From: Nonomuraea turkmeniaca
GTDB lineage: Bacteria; Actinomycetota; Actinomycetes; Streptosporangiales; Streptosporangiaceae
Assembly: GCF_005889735.1 (NCBI RefSeq)
Contig: NZ_VCKY01000001.1
Coordinates: forward strand, 62,001-126,000
Length of the DNA stretch: 64,000 nt
Direction of reading: 5' to 3'
Below, in pieces: positions 26,388 through 35,178 of this stretch; position 1 is the stretch's first letter; every line of letters begins with the position of its first letter. The position numbers were made by a program, and so were the translations under genes. The notes beneath the pieces were generated by a model, which was not told where the DNA came from, ran no database searches, and saw nothing but the letters and a program-made list of their open reading frames with translations.

Positions 26388-27136
26388 GAACGCTGGCCGC
26401 GGAGTGGATCAAGTTCCGCACCCTGCGCTCCAGCCTGTGGTCGCTGGCCGCCGCCGTGGCCGTCGCGCTGGCCGTGACCGTACCCGCCGCCGGAACGGTC
26501 CTTCCTCGCCTCGATGCCGGCCGCTCACCCGACCAGGCGTCCTTGGTCGCATGGAGCGTGGCCTTCTTCGGCCTGGCACTCTCCGCACTGGTGATCGGCG
26601 TACTCGGCGTGATCACCATGACCGGCGAGCAGGCGTCCGGGATGATCAACCTGACCTACACCGCCATGCCGTCGCGCAGGGGCGTCCTCCTGGCCAAGGC
26701 GGCGGTTCTGACCGGCGCGGCACTGGTCACGCTGGTGCTCATCGGAACCACCGGATACCTGTACGGCCGTGCCGTGATCGCACGACTCCACCCGACGTTG
26801 CTGCCCCCGGACGCCTGGCCGCTCATCGGCTCCGCGGCGCTCGTCCTGGTCACCGCCGCGCTCCTCGGCCTGGCACTCGGCGCCCTCCTGCGCAGCGGAG
26901 CGCTGGCGGCAGTGGTGCTGATCGCGACCCTGTACGTCCTCCCGTTCATCCTCATGTCGATCCCCGGCGGTGAGAACGTCGGCGAGTTCCTCCCTCTCGT
27001 CGCCGGCCTCCAGCTCCTCCACCATTTCCCGCAGACCATGCCGGCGACGACGGCGTTCGCGGTCTGCGCGCTCTGGATGGTGGCGCCGATCGGGATCGCC
27101 TTGGCCATTTCCCCTGGCCCGGGAAGCCCTTCCTGA
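26384..27136 (+). CDS. ABC transporter permease (ABC-2 type)
   Basis: 250 residues from a GTG overlapping the ATPase stop. It begins RTLAAEWIKFRTLRSSLWSL, the usual ABC-2 permease opening (ElxKlrtlrst), and has six hydrophobic segments. A loop GEQASGMINLTYTAMPSRRG matches the E-x-x-x-G-x-x-x-x-T-x-x-x-x-P-x-R motif of this family. It forms the membrane half of the exporter with the preceding ATPase. Confidence 0.9.
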   Translation: MRTLAAEWIKFRTLRSSLWSLAAAVAVALAVTVPAAGTVLPRLDAGRSPDQASLVAWSVAFFGLALSALVIGVLGVITMTGEQASGMINLTYTAMPSRRGVLLAKAAVLTGAALVTLVLIGTTGYLYGRAVIARLHPTLLPPDAWPLIGSAALVLVTAALLGLALGALLRSGALAAVVLIATLYVLPFILMSIPGGENVGEFLPLVAGLQLLHHFPQTMPATTAFAVCALWMVAPIGIALAISPGPGSPS

Positions 27137-27201
27137 CAAACCGGGGCCGCCGTGGTGCCGGCGACCTATCTCGGGTGCGCGAAAGCTGGTATGCAGGGCC
27201 A

Positions 27202-28077
27202 ATGGTGTTACCGAGATCGAGGGGTCGGGCCGCCGCACTGCTCGGCCTGTCGGTCGCCGTCGGCCTGATCCTCTTTGCGCTGCAGGTCATCTCGTTCCCG
27301 CGGGACACCCAGGTCACCGTCGACTACATCATCCGCAGTGAGGGACGGTTCTTCCTCCTGGTGTTCGGCCCGGCGGTGGCCATGACGCTGCTCGTTCAGC
27401 GGGGCTCGCCTCTGGGGCGGATCCTGGCGATCGCAATGGCTCCGCCGTACCTGCTGGGGCTCTGGCAGATCGTGGACCCGAACGGATACGGCTGGGTCGG
27501 CCACGAAGCCGAGTGGATGGGCGTCGTCCGGCCCGTGCTGGCGCTGGTCGCCTTCTGCCTGTACCTCGCAGGGTTGTGCATCCTCCCGAAGGACGGACGC
27601 GACGGCCATGCCATCTGGGCGGGGCCGCTGCTGGTCGGGCTGGGGTGGCTGGCCATCGAGCACGGGATGCTGATCGGTGCGGGGAGGGACGAATCGGATC
27701 CGTTGTGGGTAGGCGCGCAGATAACGGCGGCCAACATGGAGGCTGTCGCGGACACGCTGCACGCGTATTCCGTCGCCCTCGCGGTGATCACATGCGGTCT
27801 GGCGCTTGTGCGTGATCAACGTGCCGCGACGATCGCGCTGGCCCTGCCGTACCTCGTGGTGCTTGTCTTCACCTCGATGAACACGCCTTTCGACCTGGCC
27901 CAATACGGCGCCACCCTGGTCGGGCCAGATGAGCCGCCCTGGTACGCCCCCGTTTACTGGACCTCGTGCGCGACGATGTTCATCGCACTACTGGTTTCTC
28001 AACCAATAGGTCTGTCGTTCACTTGGAGGAGAAGAGGTGATGCGGCAAGACGAGAGGCTCAGCGACGGATGCGGTAG
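27202..28077 (+). CDS. polytopic membrane protein of unknown function
   Basis: About 291 residues from ATG 27202 (a GTG at 27175 would add nine). Seven or eight hydrophobic segments are visible (LLGLSVAVGLILFALQVI, FFLLVFGPAVAMTLLVQ, LALVAFCLYLAGLCIL and others), and the C-terminus is strongly basic (TWRRRGDAARREAQRRMR). No transporter or enzyme signature recognised. It follows the ABC genes by about 65 bp and could be co-transcribed with them. Its stop lies 19 bp inside the convergent reductase gene. Confidence 0.7.
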   Translation: MVLPRSRGRAAALLGLSVAVGLILFALQVISFPRDTQVTVDYIIRSEGRFFLLVFGPAVAMTLLVQRGSPLGRILAIAMAPPYLLGLWQIVDPNGYGWVGHEAEWMGVVRPVLALVAFCLYLAGLCILPKDGRDGHAIWAGPLLVGLGWLAIEHGMLIGAGRDESDPLWVGAQITAANMEAVADTLHAYSVALAVITCGLALVRDQRAATIALALPYLVVLVFTSMNTPFDLAQYGATLVGPDEPPWYAPVYWTSCATMFIALLVSQPIGLSFTWRRRGDAARREAQRRMR

Positions 28078-28643
28078 CGGATGTGGGTGGCCTCCGGCGT
28101 GTCGATCACCCGAACGATCTCCAACTCCACACGCGACGACAACACATCGAAGAGCCGTCGGCCACCGCCGAACAGCACCGGGATCTGATGGATCTGCAAC
28201 TCGTCCAGCACCCCGGCCTCGATCGCCCGTTGCGCCGTATAGGCGCCGATCACATGCACGTTCCGGTCCCCGGCGGCGGCCTTCGCCTGAGCCATCGCGC
28301 TGGCGATCCCATCGGTCACGTATGTCACCAGCGGATAGTTCGCGACCGACGGGTCGGGCGGCCGATGACTGGGCACGAAGATCGGGATCCCCTGACCATT
28401 GTGATCACCACCCCAGTGATCGACCTGCTCTGCGGTACGCCGTCCCGCGAGGACCGCGCCGGCCGCTCCTACCTCGCCGAGCAACTCTCCGGCCGGCCCG
28501 GACCGACGGAACTCCCCCTCCGGCGTGAGCCCCCAGTCGTGTAGCCGGATGAAGCCGTCGCCGCCGGGGTTGCCAGGTTTGTCGTTCGGACCCGCGATGT
28601 ACCCGTCGAGCGACACCGACATGTCAAGCACTGATACCGACAC
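28059..28643 (-). CDS. dihydrofolate reductase-like (RibD C-terminal) protein
   Basis: 194 residues. GTG 28643 is chosen because AGGAGG lies 5 nt upstream and the family's standard N-terminus follows (VLDMSVSLDGYIAGPNDKPG). Further features are AGAVLAGRRTAEQVDHWGG, IFVPSHRPPD, and DRNVHVIGAYTAQRAIEAG then DELQIHQIPVLFGGGRRLF, which correspond to the NADPH-binding and strand motifs of the RibD-C fold. Single-domain members are common in actinomycetes, usually with unknown substrates. It is convergent with the membrane protein gene and overlaps it by 19 bp. Confidence 0.88.
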   Translation of the reverse strand: MSVSVLDMSVSLDGYIAGPNDKPGNPGGDGFIRLHDWGLTPEGEFRRSGPAGELLGEVGAAGAVLAGRRTAEQVDHWGGDHNGQGIPIFVPSHRPPDPSVANYPLVTYVTDGIASAMAQAKAAAGDRNVHVIGAYTAQRAIEAGVLDELQIHQIPVLFGGGRRLFDVLSSRVELEIVRVIDTPEATHIRYRIRR

Positions 28644-28911
28644 TTCGACCTCCTGCAGTCTCGATCCAACGAGTTTCACCGTGCTGCAGACCCGGCATGG
28701 CGGCATTATTCATCGGCAGGCCGAACCCCCGCTGGGGCGTACACGGCGGCGGAAACACTCGCCTGGGCGAAACGATCACGTCTCCTCGGCGGTGGCACGG
28801 CGTTACCGTACATCGGATGGAGCGATTTCTCGAAGGGCTGTCCCGATCTCGTAGGAGGATCACCGGGCCCGCCCTGATCGCGCGCAGGCGCTCACGCCGA
28901 GGACATCGCGG

Positions 28912-30309
28912 CTATCCGGCGGCGTACAACTTGGCGATGCGCGCACCGAGATCGGCGCCGTAGTTCTGGTGGTAGACCTGGGCGGAGCAGTGGACCGGGC
29001 CGCCTTGGCGGGCCAGTCCAGCTGTCCAGGTAACGGCATTTTCCACGCCGGGGTCGCTCAGCGTCAGGCCGGTGGTCACGATGTCGTCGACTCGCACGTC
29101 GACGGAGTAGTTGCCCACGCCCTTGCGCTCGTACAGCCGCCATTGCAGCGTCGCGCTCGTCGCCCCGGCCAGCTTGGCCGTCAAGTCGATCGTCGCCTTC
29201 TGCCACGTGTACGGATCAGCGGCGACGTCCCGCTCCCACACCACCCTGCCGTTGAGGAGAAGCTGCTTCATGTGGTAGCCGGCCGGGCTCCCGGTTCCGC
29301 GGTTGGCCCGGTGCCAGAAGCTCACTGTGCGGTTGGTCGCGCCGGGTGTGAGCTGGACCTTCTGTGTGGCGCCGCACGACATCCCAGCCATGGTGACGGT
29401 GTCGGCCTCGACGACGAAGCTGAGCCGTCCGTTGCCGGTGCGGGCGAGGTTGTCGGTGGTGGGGCGGGTCCATCCGGGATCGCGCGACATGTAGGGGAGT
29501 TTGTACTGCAGGACTCCGGTGAGTTCTCCCGCGCGAACGTGCTCGAGTGCCTTCTTGGTGATCGCCTCGACGTAGGACACGGTCGGCTTCAGGGCGGTAC
29601 GGCTCAGCGGGTGGGCGTACGGCATCAGGTAGATGTCGGTGCCAGGAAGACGCTTGGCGAGATCCTTGACCTGGTAGGACAGGCTCCACGTCCACGAGGT
29701 GTCCCGGACCGGCTCATCACGGAAGGGGAAGATCACGCCGTCCAGCAGCGGGGCCTGCTCGGCGATGAAGGCCGCGGTGAACTGGCTGTAGTAGACCGTC
29801 GGGATGAACTTGAACGAAGAGTTGATCGCTTTGGCGGCGTCCCGCATCTGCTTGACGTACGCCGGGGTGAACGTCCTGAGGTCGAAGCCGTAGTCGTCCA
29901 CGGTCCAGCCGATCAGGTTCGGGTGGCTCTTCGAGAGAGTGGCGAGCTCGCTGGACCATTTCACGTAATCGTGCCCGTGTGGCCGGGAGACTGCCGACTG
30001 GCTCGGCGCGTAGACCATGACCCACACGTCGATCCCGGCGTCCGCGGCGGCCGGCAGGAACTCGTTCCGCAGGTCCTCCCAGTGATCGTAGCCACCGGCC
30101 AGCGGATAGACGTAGGTGTTCGCGTCGAGCGCCTTCAACGCCGTGATCATCGCCTTGGTGTCCATGTGCCTGATCCCGTCTGCCCGCGGCTCCACCTCCC
30201 GGATGAGGTTTCCCGCAGTCCCCACCACGCCAGGGGCCTCGGCGTGGGACACACCTGGCAGCATCGACAGCAGCAAGGCGACGAACACAACGAGTACAGG
30301 ACGGGGCAC
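28912..30309 (-). CDS. secreted glycoside-hydrolase-like TIM-barrel protein with C-terminal beta domain
   Basis: 465 residues from a GTG. The signal peptide is MPRPVLVVFVALLLSMLPGV cleaved after SHAEA. Residues 30-270 look like a (beta/alpha)8 barrel: KALDANTYVYPLAG, GIDVWVMVYAPSQ, NLIGWTVDDYGF with an Asp pair placed like catalytic acids, and FKFIPTVYYSQF. Residues 300-445 resemble a carbohydrate-binding beta-sandwich (RTVSFWHRANRG, ATLQWRLYERKG, DVRVDDIVTTG). It probably acts on an extracellular polysaccharide. I cannot assign a GH family, and the barrel assignment is inferred from pattern. Confidence 0.7.
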   Translation of the reverse strand: MPRPVLVVFVALLLSMLPGVSHAEAPGVVGTAGNLIREVEPRADGIRHMDTKAMITALKALDANTYVYPLAGGYDHWEDLRNEFLPAAADAGIDVWVMVYAPSQSAVSRPHGHDYVKWSSELATLSKSHPNLIGWTVDDYGFDLRTFTPAYVKQMRDAAKAINSSFKFIPTVYYSQFTAAFIAEQAPLLDGVIFPFRDEPVRDTSWTWSLSYQVKDLAKRLPGTDIYLMPYAHPLSRTALKPTVSYVEAITKKALEHVRAGELTGVLQYKLPYMSRDPGWTRPTTDNLARTGNGRLSFVVEADTVTMAGMSCGATQKVQLTPGATNRTVSFWHRANRGTGSPAGYHMKQLLLNGRVVWERDVAADPYTWQKATIDLTAKLAGATSATLQWRLYERKGVGNYSVDVRVDDIVTTGLTLSDPGVENAVTWTAGLARQGGPVHCSAQVYHQNYGADLGARIAKLYAAG

Positions 30310-30421
30310 GATGTTCCTTCAACATGATCCGTAGGCGCGGGCTCGTCAGCATAGAGAGCGTCGGTATATCGCCGGTATGGCGTGCCGCGCTCGCTACGGC
30401 GCCGCTCGGGATTCCTCCGCG

Positions 30422-30757
30422 CTAACCGGAGAACTTCTTCGCTCGGTCCCGAGCCCATTGCGCGGCCTCGGCCGCCTGATCGCCGATGATGGGCGCGCCA
30501 GGCATCCGGCTCAGGCGCTCCACCTGGTCGGCGAAGCGCAGGTGCTCCCGGTGAGCGTGTTCCCGGCAGGCGAGGCACGTGACGCTTTCCGGACGAGGAG
30601 AGGTCATCGCATAGGGCACCTGGAGTCCGCAACCGGTGGTGACCACTCTCGGTGTGTCGGGCACGAGGCCTGTCGTCGACACGATCATGTTGCGGAAGGC
30701 GGCACCGGCCTGCATCACCTTCTGTTCGACGTGGATGTGCGGATCGGTCTCGCTCAT
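30422..30757 (-). CDS. small protein with cysteine-rich centre
   Basis: 111 residues starting MSETDPHIHVEQKVMQAGAA, with GGAGG upstream; a GTG four codons earlier is possible. Cysteines at TTGCGLQ and VTCLACREHAH, with nearby histidines, could form a small metal site, though this is not a known zinc-finger spacing. The C-terminal half is helical and charged. No family recognised; it is next to the secreted hydrolase but not clearly in its operon. Confidence 0.55.
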   Translation of the reverse strand: MSETDPHIHVEQKVMQAGAAFRNMIVSTTGLVPDTPRVVTTGCGLQVPYAMTSPRPESVTCLACREHAHREHLRFADQVERLSRMPGAPIIGDQAAEAAQWARDRAKKFSG

Positions 30758-31197
30758 CTGCGTCCGCACCTCCGTCCGAGTCGTCCCTGAATCAGACTAA
30801 TACTCTGACCACTCAGTTCCAGCCGAGATGCTCCGAAGCGATCATCGCTCTGTGGCGTTTCGCGTCTGTGGCAGCCTCGCCGGACCAGGTATCGGCAAGG
30901 CCCGGGCGAATGGATGGAGCGGGCCATGGCCGTCAGTGTCTGCGACTGACCGCATAGCCCTCGCCAAGGCGGACCAGCGAACGGATGAACTTGCCGCCGC
31001 GCCGTACGCCGTGCTCACTCCAGTGGAACGAGTCCATCTTGTGCGTCTTCTCGGCCAGGTTCATGACGCCTGTGGGCGTCGACAGCAGCCGGAGCAGAGG
31101 TGATCGCACAGGATCCAGCGCACCGGCGGGCAGGTGGGAGGGTGTTTCGAGTCCCGTCCTCGTAGAGCGTCGGTGGAGACATCGATGGAGGAGCGCC
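30758..31197. other. intergenic region
   Basis: Apart from the possible MarR remnant at 30951-31103 I see nothing coding. It presumably contains the promoter of the acetyltransferase gene. Confidence 0.35.
30951..31103 (+). pseudogene. possible MarR-family regulator C-terminal fragment
   Basis: The frame reads ELAAAPYAVLTPVERVHLVR followed by LLGQVHDACG, matching the C-terminal helix pattern of MarR proteins (L...LTP.ER..L.rLL..v). The DNA-binding part is absent and upstream sequence in this frame is unrelated. Assigned by pattern only. Confidence 0.35.
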
Positions 31198-31821
31198 ATG
31201 ACCGTCATACTGTCCGCGAATCCGACTGCGTCCGCGTCCGCGCTGCGCCTGCGACCGTGGCGGGCTGAGGATGCAACGGCCCTCGTGACGGCTCATCGTG
31301 ATCCACTGCTGCGCCGCTGGTTGACCACCTCTCTGGTCAGCGAGGCAGAAGCCCGTCGGTGGATCGATGAACAGAACCAAGGGTGGGCCGATGGCGTCCG
31401 ATTCAGCTTCGCCATCCTGGAGTGCGGCAGCGACAAGAACGAAGTCGGCGATCCAGTGGGCCACGTTGTGGTCAAGGCGAGCGTCGACCCCACCAGTGCT
31501 TCGGCAGAGGTGGGCTACTGGACATCAGCGACGGTACGCGGCCGGGGAATCGCTCCCCGCGCCCTCGATGTCGTATCGCGGTGGGTGCTCGGCTCGCAGC
31601 GCTTGATGCCTCTGGCCCGCCTCGATCTGTTGCATGCCGTGGACAACCATGCTTCTTGCCGTGTGGCCGAGAAATGCCGCTACGCCCTGCGCTCCGTACT
31701 TCCCGCCCAACCCCCAGCCTTTCCAACCGAGGGGCACTTGCACGTGCGGACGAGAAGAAACAGGTTATTGCGGCCAGAATCCAAACAGGGCCAAGCCCGA
31801 TACCCATCCATCCACCAATGA
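31198..31821 (+). CDS. GNAT-family N-acetyltransferase
   Basis: 207 residues from ATG 31198. The pattern is RimJ/RimL-like: LRLRPWRAEDATALVTAHRD, VGHVVVKASVDPTSASAEVG, then the acetyl-CoA binding loop YWTSATVRGRGIAPRALDVV and the AVDNHASCRVAEKC motif. The final PPAFPTEGHLHVRTR is typical of this subgroup, so the gene looks complete, with a short basic extension. Substrate unknown. Confidence 0.82.
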   Translation: MTVILSANPTASASALRLRPWRAEDATALVTAHRDPLLRRWLTTSLVSEAEARRWIDEQNQGWADGVRFSFAILECGSDKNEVGDPVGHVVVKASVDPTSASAEVGYWTSATVRGRGIAPRALDVVSRWVLGSQRLMPLARLDLLHAVDNHASCRVAEKCRYALRSVLPAQPPAFPTEGHLHVRTRRNRLLRPESKQGQARYPSIHQ

Positions 31822-31945
31822 TCAAGGTCTCATAGGACGTATCAGCGTGCGGCGCGATTCCGAAATACTGGTTCTCTTCCCAGCAGCGTCCAGCGTTCGC
31901 CAGATCGGGACCTCTCTGGGTCGTCGCAACTATTGGCGGGCGGAA

Positions 31946-31970
31946 CGTCAGGAGTTCGAAACTCCTAGCA
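31946..31970 (+). repeat. weak tRNA-Ala T-arm look-alike
   Basis: ACGTCAGGAGTTCGAAACTCC followed by TAGC matches the variable loop and T arm of the tRNA-Ala fragments at 8528-13376 with two differences, but the acceptor strand is destroyed. It may be an old fifth scar, or a chance match. Confidence 0.35.
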
Positions 31971-32094
31971 CGGCAGCCGCCGGTTGTCAGCTGAGCTGGG
32001 TGTATGCCGTGGCGAGGCGGACACACGCCGTAGGAATGGCGCAATAAGGTCACGAAGGCGGCCAAATAGTCTCCCGTCCGCTACCCTCGCCGGC

Positions 32095-33180
32095 ATGCCC
32101 CTTGCCGTGATTCCCAGCCCTTCCGAGGCGGTCTGGCATCTCGGATTCATCCCGATCCGGGCCTACGCGTTGTGCCATATCCTCGGCATCATCGTCGGCG
32201 TCTGGCTGAGCGAGCGCCGCTGGCGCGCCCGTGGCGGCGAGAAGGGCACGATCAACGACATCGCGGTCCCCGCGGTGATCTTCGGCCTGATCGGCGGCCG
32301 CCTCTACCACGTCATCATCGACTGGCAGACCTACTTCGGCCCGCGCGCGATCAAGGAGCCCTACCAGGCGCTGTTCATCTGGGAGGGCGGGCTCGGCATC
32401 TGGGGCGCGGTCGCTCTGGGAGGCGTGGGCGTGTGGCTGGCCTGCCGCCGCCGGGGACTGTCCCTCGGCGCCGTGGCCGACACGGTCGCGCCCGGCATCG
32501 CGTTCGGGCAGGCGATCGCCCGCTGGGGCAACTGGTTCAACCAGGAGCTGTACGGCAGCCCGACCACGCTGCCATGGGGCCTGGAGATCGACCAGGCGCA
32601 CGGCGGCGAGCCAGGCGTGCTCTACCACCCGACGTTCCTGTACGAATCGCTGTGGGACCTGGCGCTCGGTTTCGGGCTGATCCTGGCCGGCAGGCGGTTC
32701 ACGCTGCGCCACGGCCGCTTGTTCGCCCTCTATGTCGCCGGCTACACGCTGGGGCGGTTCTGGATCGAAGGGCTGCGGATCGACCCGGTCGGCGGGGTGG
32801 ACCACGCGGTGACGTTCCTGGGGCTGCGGATCAACCAGTGGACCTCGATCGTGCTGTTCGTCGGCGCGCTGGTCTACCTCTGGGTGACTCGTAACAAGGA
32901 CACCGAGGAGATCGTGGTGCCGGCCCCGCACAAGGAGAACGGCGGGGAGGCCGCCGATCCGGCCGACGCGGAGGAGGACACCGGCAAGGCCGGCCCGGCC
33001 GGGGAGGACGGTCCCGATGCCGTGGGCGATTCAGGCGACGGCGGGGCGGAGGGGCGTTCCGGAGACGCGGGGAATGATCCCGCCGAAGACGCGGACCGTC
33101 TGAAGGGCGTGGAGAGCCTGGCGACCGACGCTGAGGACGTCGAGGAGAAGCAGGCCGTACCGGAGAAGAAGAACGTGTGA
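32095..33180 (+). CDS. lgt: prolipoprotein diacylglyceryl transferase
   Basis: 361 residues. Lgt transfers diacylglycerol from phosphatidylglycerol to the lipobox cysteine of prolipoproteins in the membrane. Seven membrane segments run through about 285 residues. Signatures include RAYALCHILGIIVG, the IWEGGLGIWGA segment and the family pattern ARWGNWFNQELYGSPT. After the last membrane segment (LFVGALVYLWVTRNKD) there is a cytoplasmic tail of about 75 residues rich in Glu, Asp, Gly and Ala, common in high-GC actinobacterial Lgt proteins. The start MPLAVIPSPSEAVW matches homologues although its ribosome-binding site is weak. Single gene. Confidence 0.96.
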   Translation: MPLAVIPSPSEAVWHLGFIPIRAYALCHILGIIVGVWLSERRWRARGGEKGTINDIAVPAVIFGLIGGRLYHVIIDWQTYFGPRAIKEPYQALFIWEGGLGIWGAVALGGVGVWLACRRRGLSLGAVADTVAPGIAFGQAIARWGNWFNQELYGSPTTLPWGLEIDQAHGGEPGVLYHPTFLYESLWDLALGFGLILAGRRFTLRHGRLFALYVAGYTLGRFWIEGLRIDPVGGVDHAVTFLGLRINQWTSIVLFVGALVYLWVTRNKDTEEIVVPAPHKENGGEAADPADAEEDTGKAGPAGEDGPDAVGDSGDGGAEGRSGDAGNDPAEDADRLKGVESLATDAEDVEEKQAVPEKKNV

Positions 33181-33322
33181 TGAGCGGGCGCGCGGAGATC
33201 CACCATCAGGACCGCGACGTCACCGGAGGCTGACTGCGGCCGTCGGTGTTCGGCGCGATGGACGGGCCGGTGTGCGACTTCGCGCTCATCGCCGGCGTCG
33301 CGCTGCTCCACGAGTCGCCGAT

Positions 33323-33402
33323 GTCCTCGCTGGACCTTCGGGGTCCTCGCTGAGCCTTCGGGGTCCTCGCTGAACCTTCGGGGTCCTCGCTGAGCCTTCG
33401 GG
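33323..33402. repeat. four tandem 20-bp repeats
   Basis: Four head-to-tail copies of a 20-bp unit (GTCCTCGCTGGACCTTCGGG in the first; the others differ only at the GA/AG/AA dinucleotide after CTG). They lie between lgt and the secreted beta-helix gene, in a 400-bp region without any gene I can support. The repeat number may vary between strains. Confidence 0.9.
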
Positions 33403-33585
33403 GCCGATCGACGGTACCCGCCGCGTCGCCGCCGATCCACTGAGCCAAGCGCGTGCGCGGCCGGGACGCCCGGTGCCGAGCGTGGCCCGCAGCGGCGGGC
33501 CCAGTATGCCGGTGGTATAGCGCGTCATCGGCGGGTGGTCTACTGCCCTGAGGGCGAGGTTGTCTCTGCGAGAGTGGTGAACGTG

Positions 33586-35178
33586 ATGGGTGTCTGGTCA
33601 CGGCGGGAGGCACTGGCGATGGGGTTAGGGGCGATGGGCGCGGCGAGCCTGTCCCCCACTGCTGCCGCCGCCCGCGCGGGTGAGAGCGCGGAGTGGCAGT
33701 CCCAGCTGGTCTACCGAGGGGCGGGCGGCGGGCTGGCCTACCGCGCGGACACCTCAGGGAACCGGATTCCCGACTTCAGCTGGGCCGGGTACCGCAACGG
33801 CGAGGCGGCCCTGCCCACGGTGCCCGTGGTGCTGGAGATCGGCCCGGTCAGAGGCGACAACACCAGTCACATTCAGCAGGCGCTCGACAAGGTCGCCGCC
33901 CTGCCGCTCAACGACACCGGCTTTCGCGGCGCCCTGCTCCTCAAGCCGGGCACTTATCAGGTGGCGGGCACGATCCGCGTCCGGCAGAGCGGCGTCGTAC
34001 TGCGCGGCTCCGGCATGTGGGGCGATCCCACCAAGGACACCGTGATCGTCGGGACCGGGGCGGGCACCGTGGCGACCGTCATCCGCGTGGGCGGCAGCGT
34101 GAGCAACTGGGACGGGCAGCAGCCGGGAACCCGGACCGACATAGTCTCCAGCCGGGTGCAGGTCGGTGCGCGCACCTTCCAGGTGAGCGACGCCTCCCAG
34201 CTCAAGGTGGGCGACAATCTGATCATCGTGCATCCGCACACCGCCGCGTGGGGCAAGGCCATCGGCAACGGCGGCGTCCGCACGGGTGAGCCCTGGCCGG
34301 TGGGCTCGCGCCCCATCGTCTACAACCGCTACATCAAGGCGATCGAGGACCAGAACGTCACCGTATGCGCCCCGGTCTTCAACCACTTGGTCAGGTCGCT
34401 GAGCCAGTCGTACGTCTACGCCTGGAACCAGGCGGGTCTGATCAGGAACGTCGGCGTGGAGAACCTCCGGGTGACCATGGGCGCGCCTCCCGCGGAGGAT
34501 GAGAACCACCAGCAGAGCTGCGTGGTCCTCGACGGCGTGGAGGACGCCTGGGTCAGGAACTGCCACCTGCTGGAGTTCAGCTACTCGGGCGTGTTGTGCC
34601 AGCGCGCCACCCGGGTCACCGTTCAGTCGGTCCGTGCCAGCTACCCCCGGTCGAAGCTGATCGGCGAGCGGCGCTACAACTTCAACGCCGGACCCTGGTC
34701 TCAGCAGATCCTCTTCCGGGACCTGTGGTCCCAGTGGGCGCGCCACGCGTTCGTCTCCAACGGCTCGACCAGGACCTCCGGCTGCGTGTGGGTGGACGGC
34801 TACAACAAGTACGGATATACCGAGAGCGGCGGGCACCAGCGCTGGACCCACGGCCTGCTCTTCGACAACATCAAGGAGATCGAGACCCGCAGCGACAAGG
34901 CCTGGGTGCTGAACCTGCACAGCCGCGGTCACATCTCCAGCCATGGCTGGTCCTCGGCGCACAGCGTGCTGTGGAACTGCACGGTCGACAGTGGCCGCAG
35001 AGCCTGCGTGCAACGCCCGCCCACCGCGCAGAACTACGCCATCGGCACCAAGGGTGGCGCCTCAGGCGTGAACTGGTGGTCCGACTACCCCGCCGGCCAC
35101 ATCGAGGGGACGAACAAGAGCGGGCTGTGGCCGCCGAGCCTATATGCGGCTCAGCTCGCCGACCGCCTGGGATCGTAG
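33586..35178 (+). CDS. secreted protein of the pectate-lyase-like beta-helix type
   Basis: About 530 residues. The N-terminus has a twin-arginine-type signal (WSRREALAMGLGAMGAASL, cleavage near AAARA). The mature chain shows SGNRIPDFSWAGYRNGE and ALLLKPGTYQVAGTIRVRQS then GVVLRGSGMWG, the opening of right-handed beta-helix carbohydrate lyases and hydrolases. Then come beta-helix rungs (VENLRVTMGAP, VLDGVEDAWVRNCHLLEFS, ATRVTVQSVRASYPRS). A role on plant or microbial polysaccharide is likely, substrate unknown. Start uncertain by a few codons (GTG 33583 possible). Its end overlaps the convergent gene by 28 bp. Confidence 0.82.
   Translation: MGVWSRREALAMGLGAMGAASLSPTAAAARAGESAEWQSQLVYRGAGGGLAYRADTSGNRIPDFSWAGYRNGEAALPTVPVVLEIGPVRGDNTSHIQQALDKVAALPLNDTGFRGALLLKPGTYQVAGTIRVRQSGVVLRGSGMWGDPTKDTVIVGTGAGTVATVIRVGGSVSNWDGQQPGTRTDIVSSRVQVGARTFQVSDASQLKVGDNLIIVHPHTAAWGKAIGNGGVRTGEPWPVGSRPIVYNRYIKAIEDQNVTVCAPVFNHLVRSLSQSYVYAWNQAGLIRNVGVENLRVTMGAPPAEDENHQQSCVVLDGVEDAWVRNCHLLEFSYSGVLCQRATRVTVQSVRASYPRSKLIGERRYNFNAGPWSQQILFRDLWSQWARHAFVSNGSTRTSGCVWVDGYNKYGYTESGGHQRWTHGLLFDNIKEIETRSDKAWVLNLHSRGHISSHGWSSAHSVLWNCTVDSGRRACVQRPPTAQNYAIGTKGGASGVNWWSDYPAGHIEGTNKSGLWPPSLYAAQLADRLGS

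Noticed and set aside
32095-33180. Long acidic tail of Lgt as a possible fusion
   Set aside because: Such Glu/Asp/Ala-rich C-terminal tails are common in actinobacterial Lgt proteins, and the composition is low-complexity, so it was not treated as a new domain.
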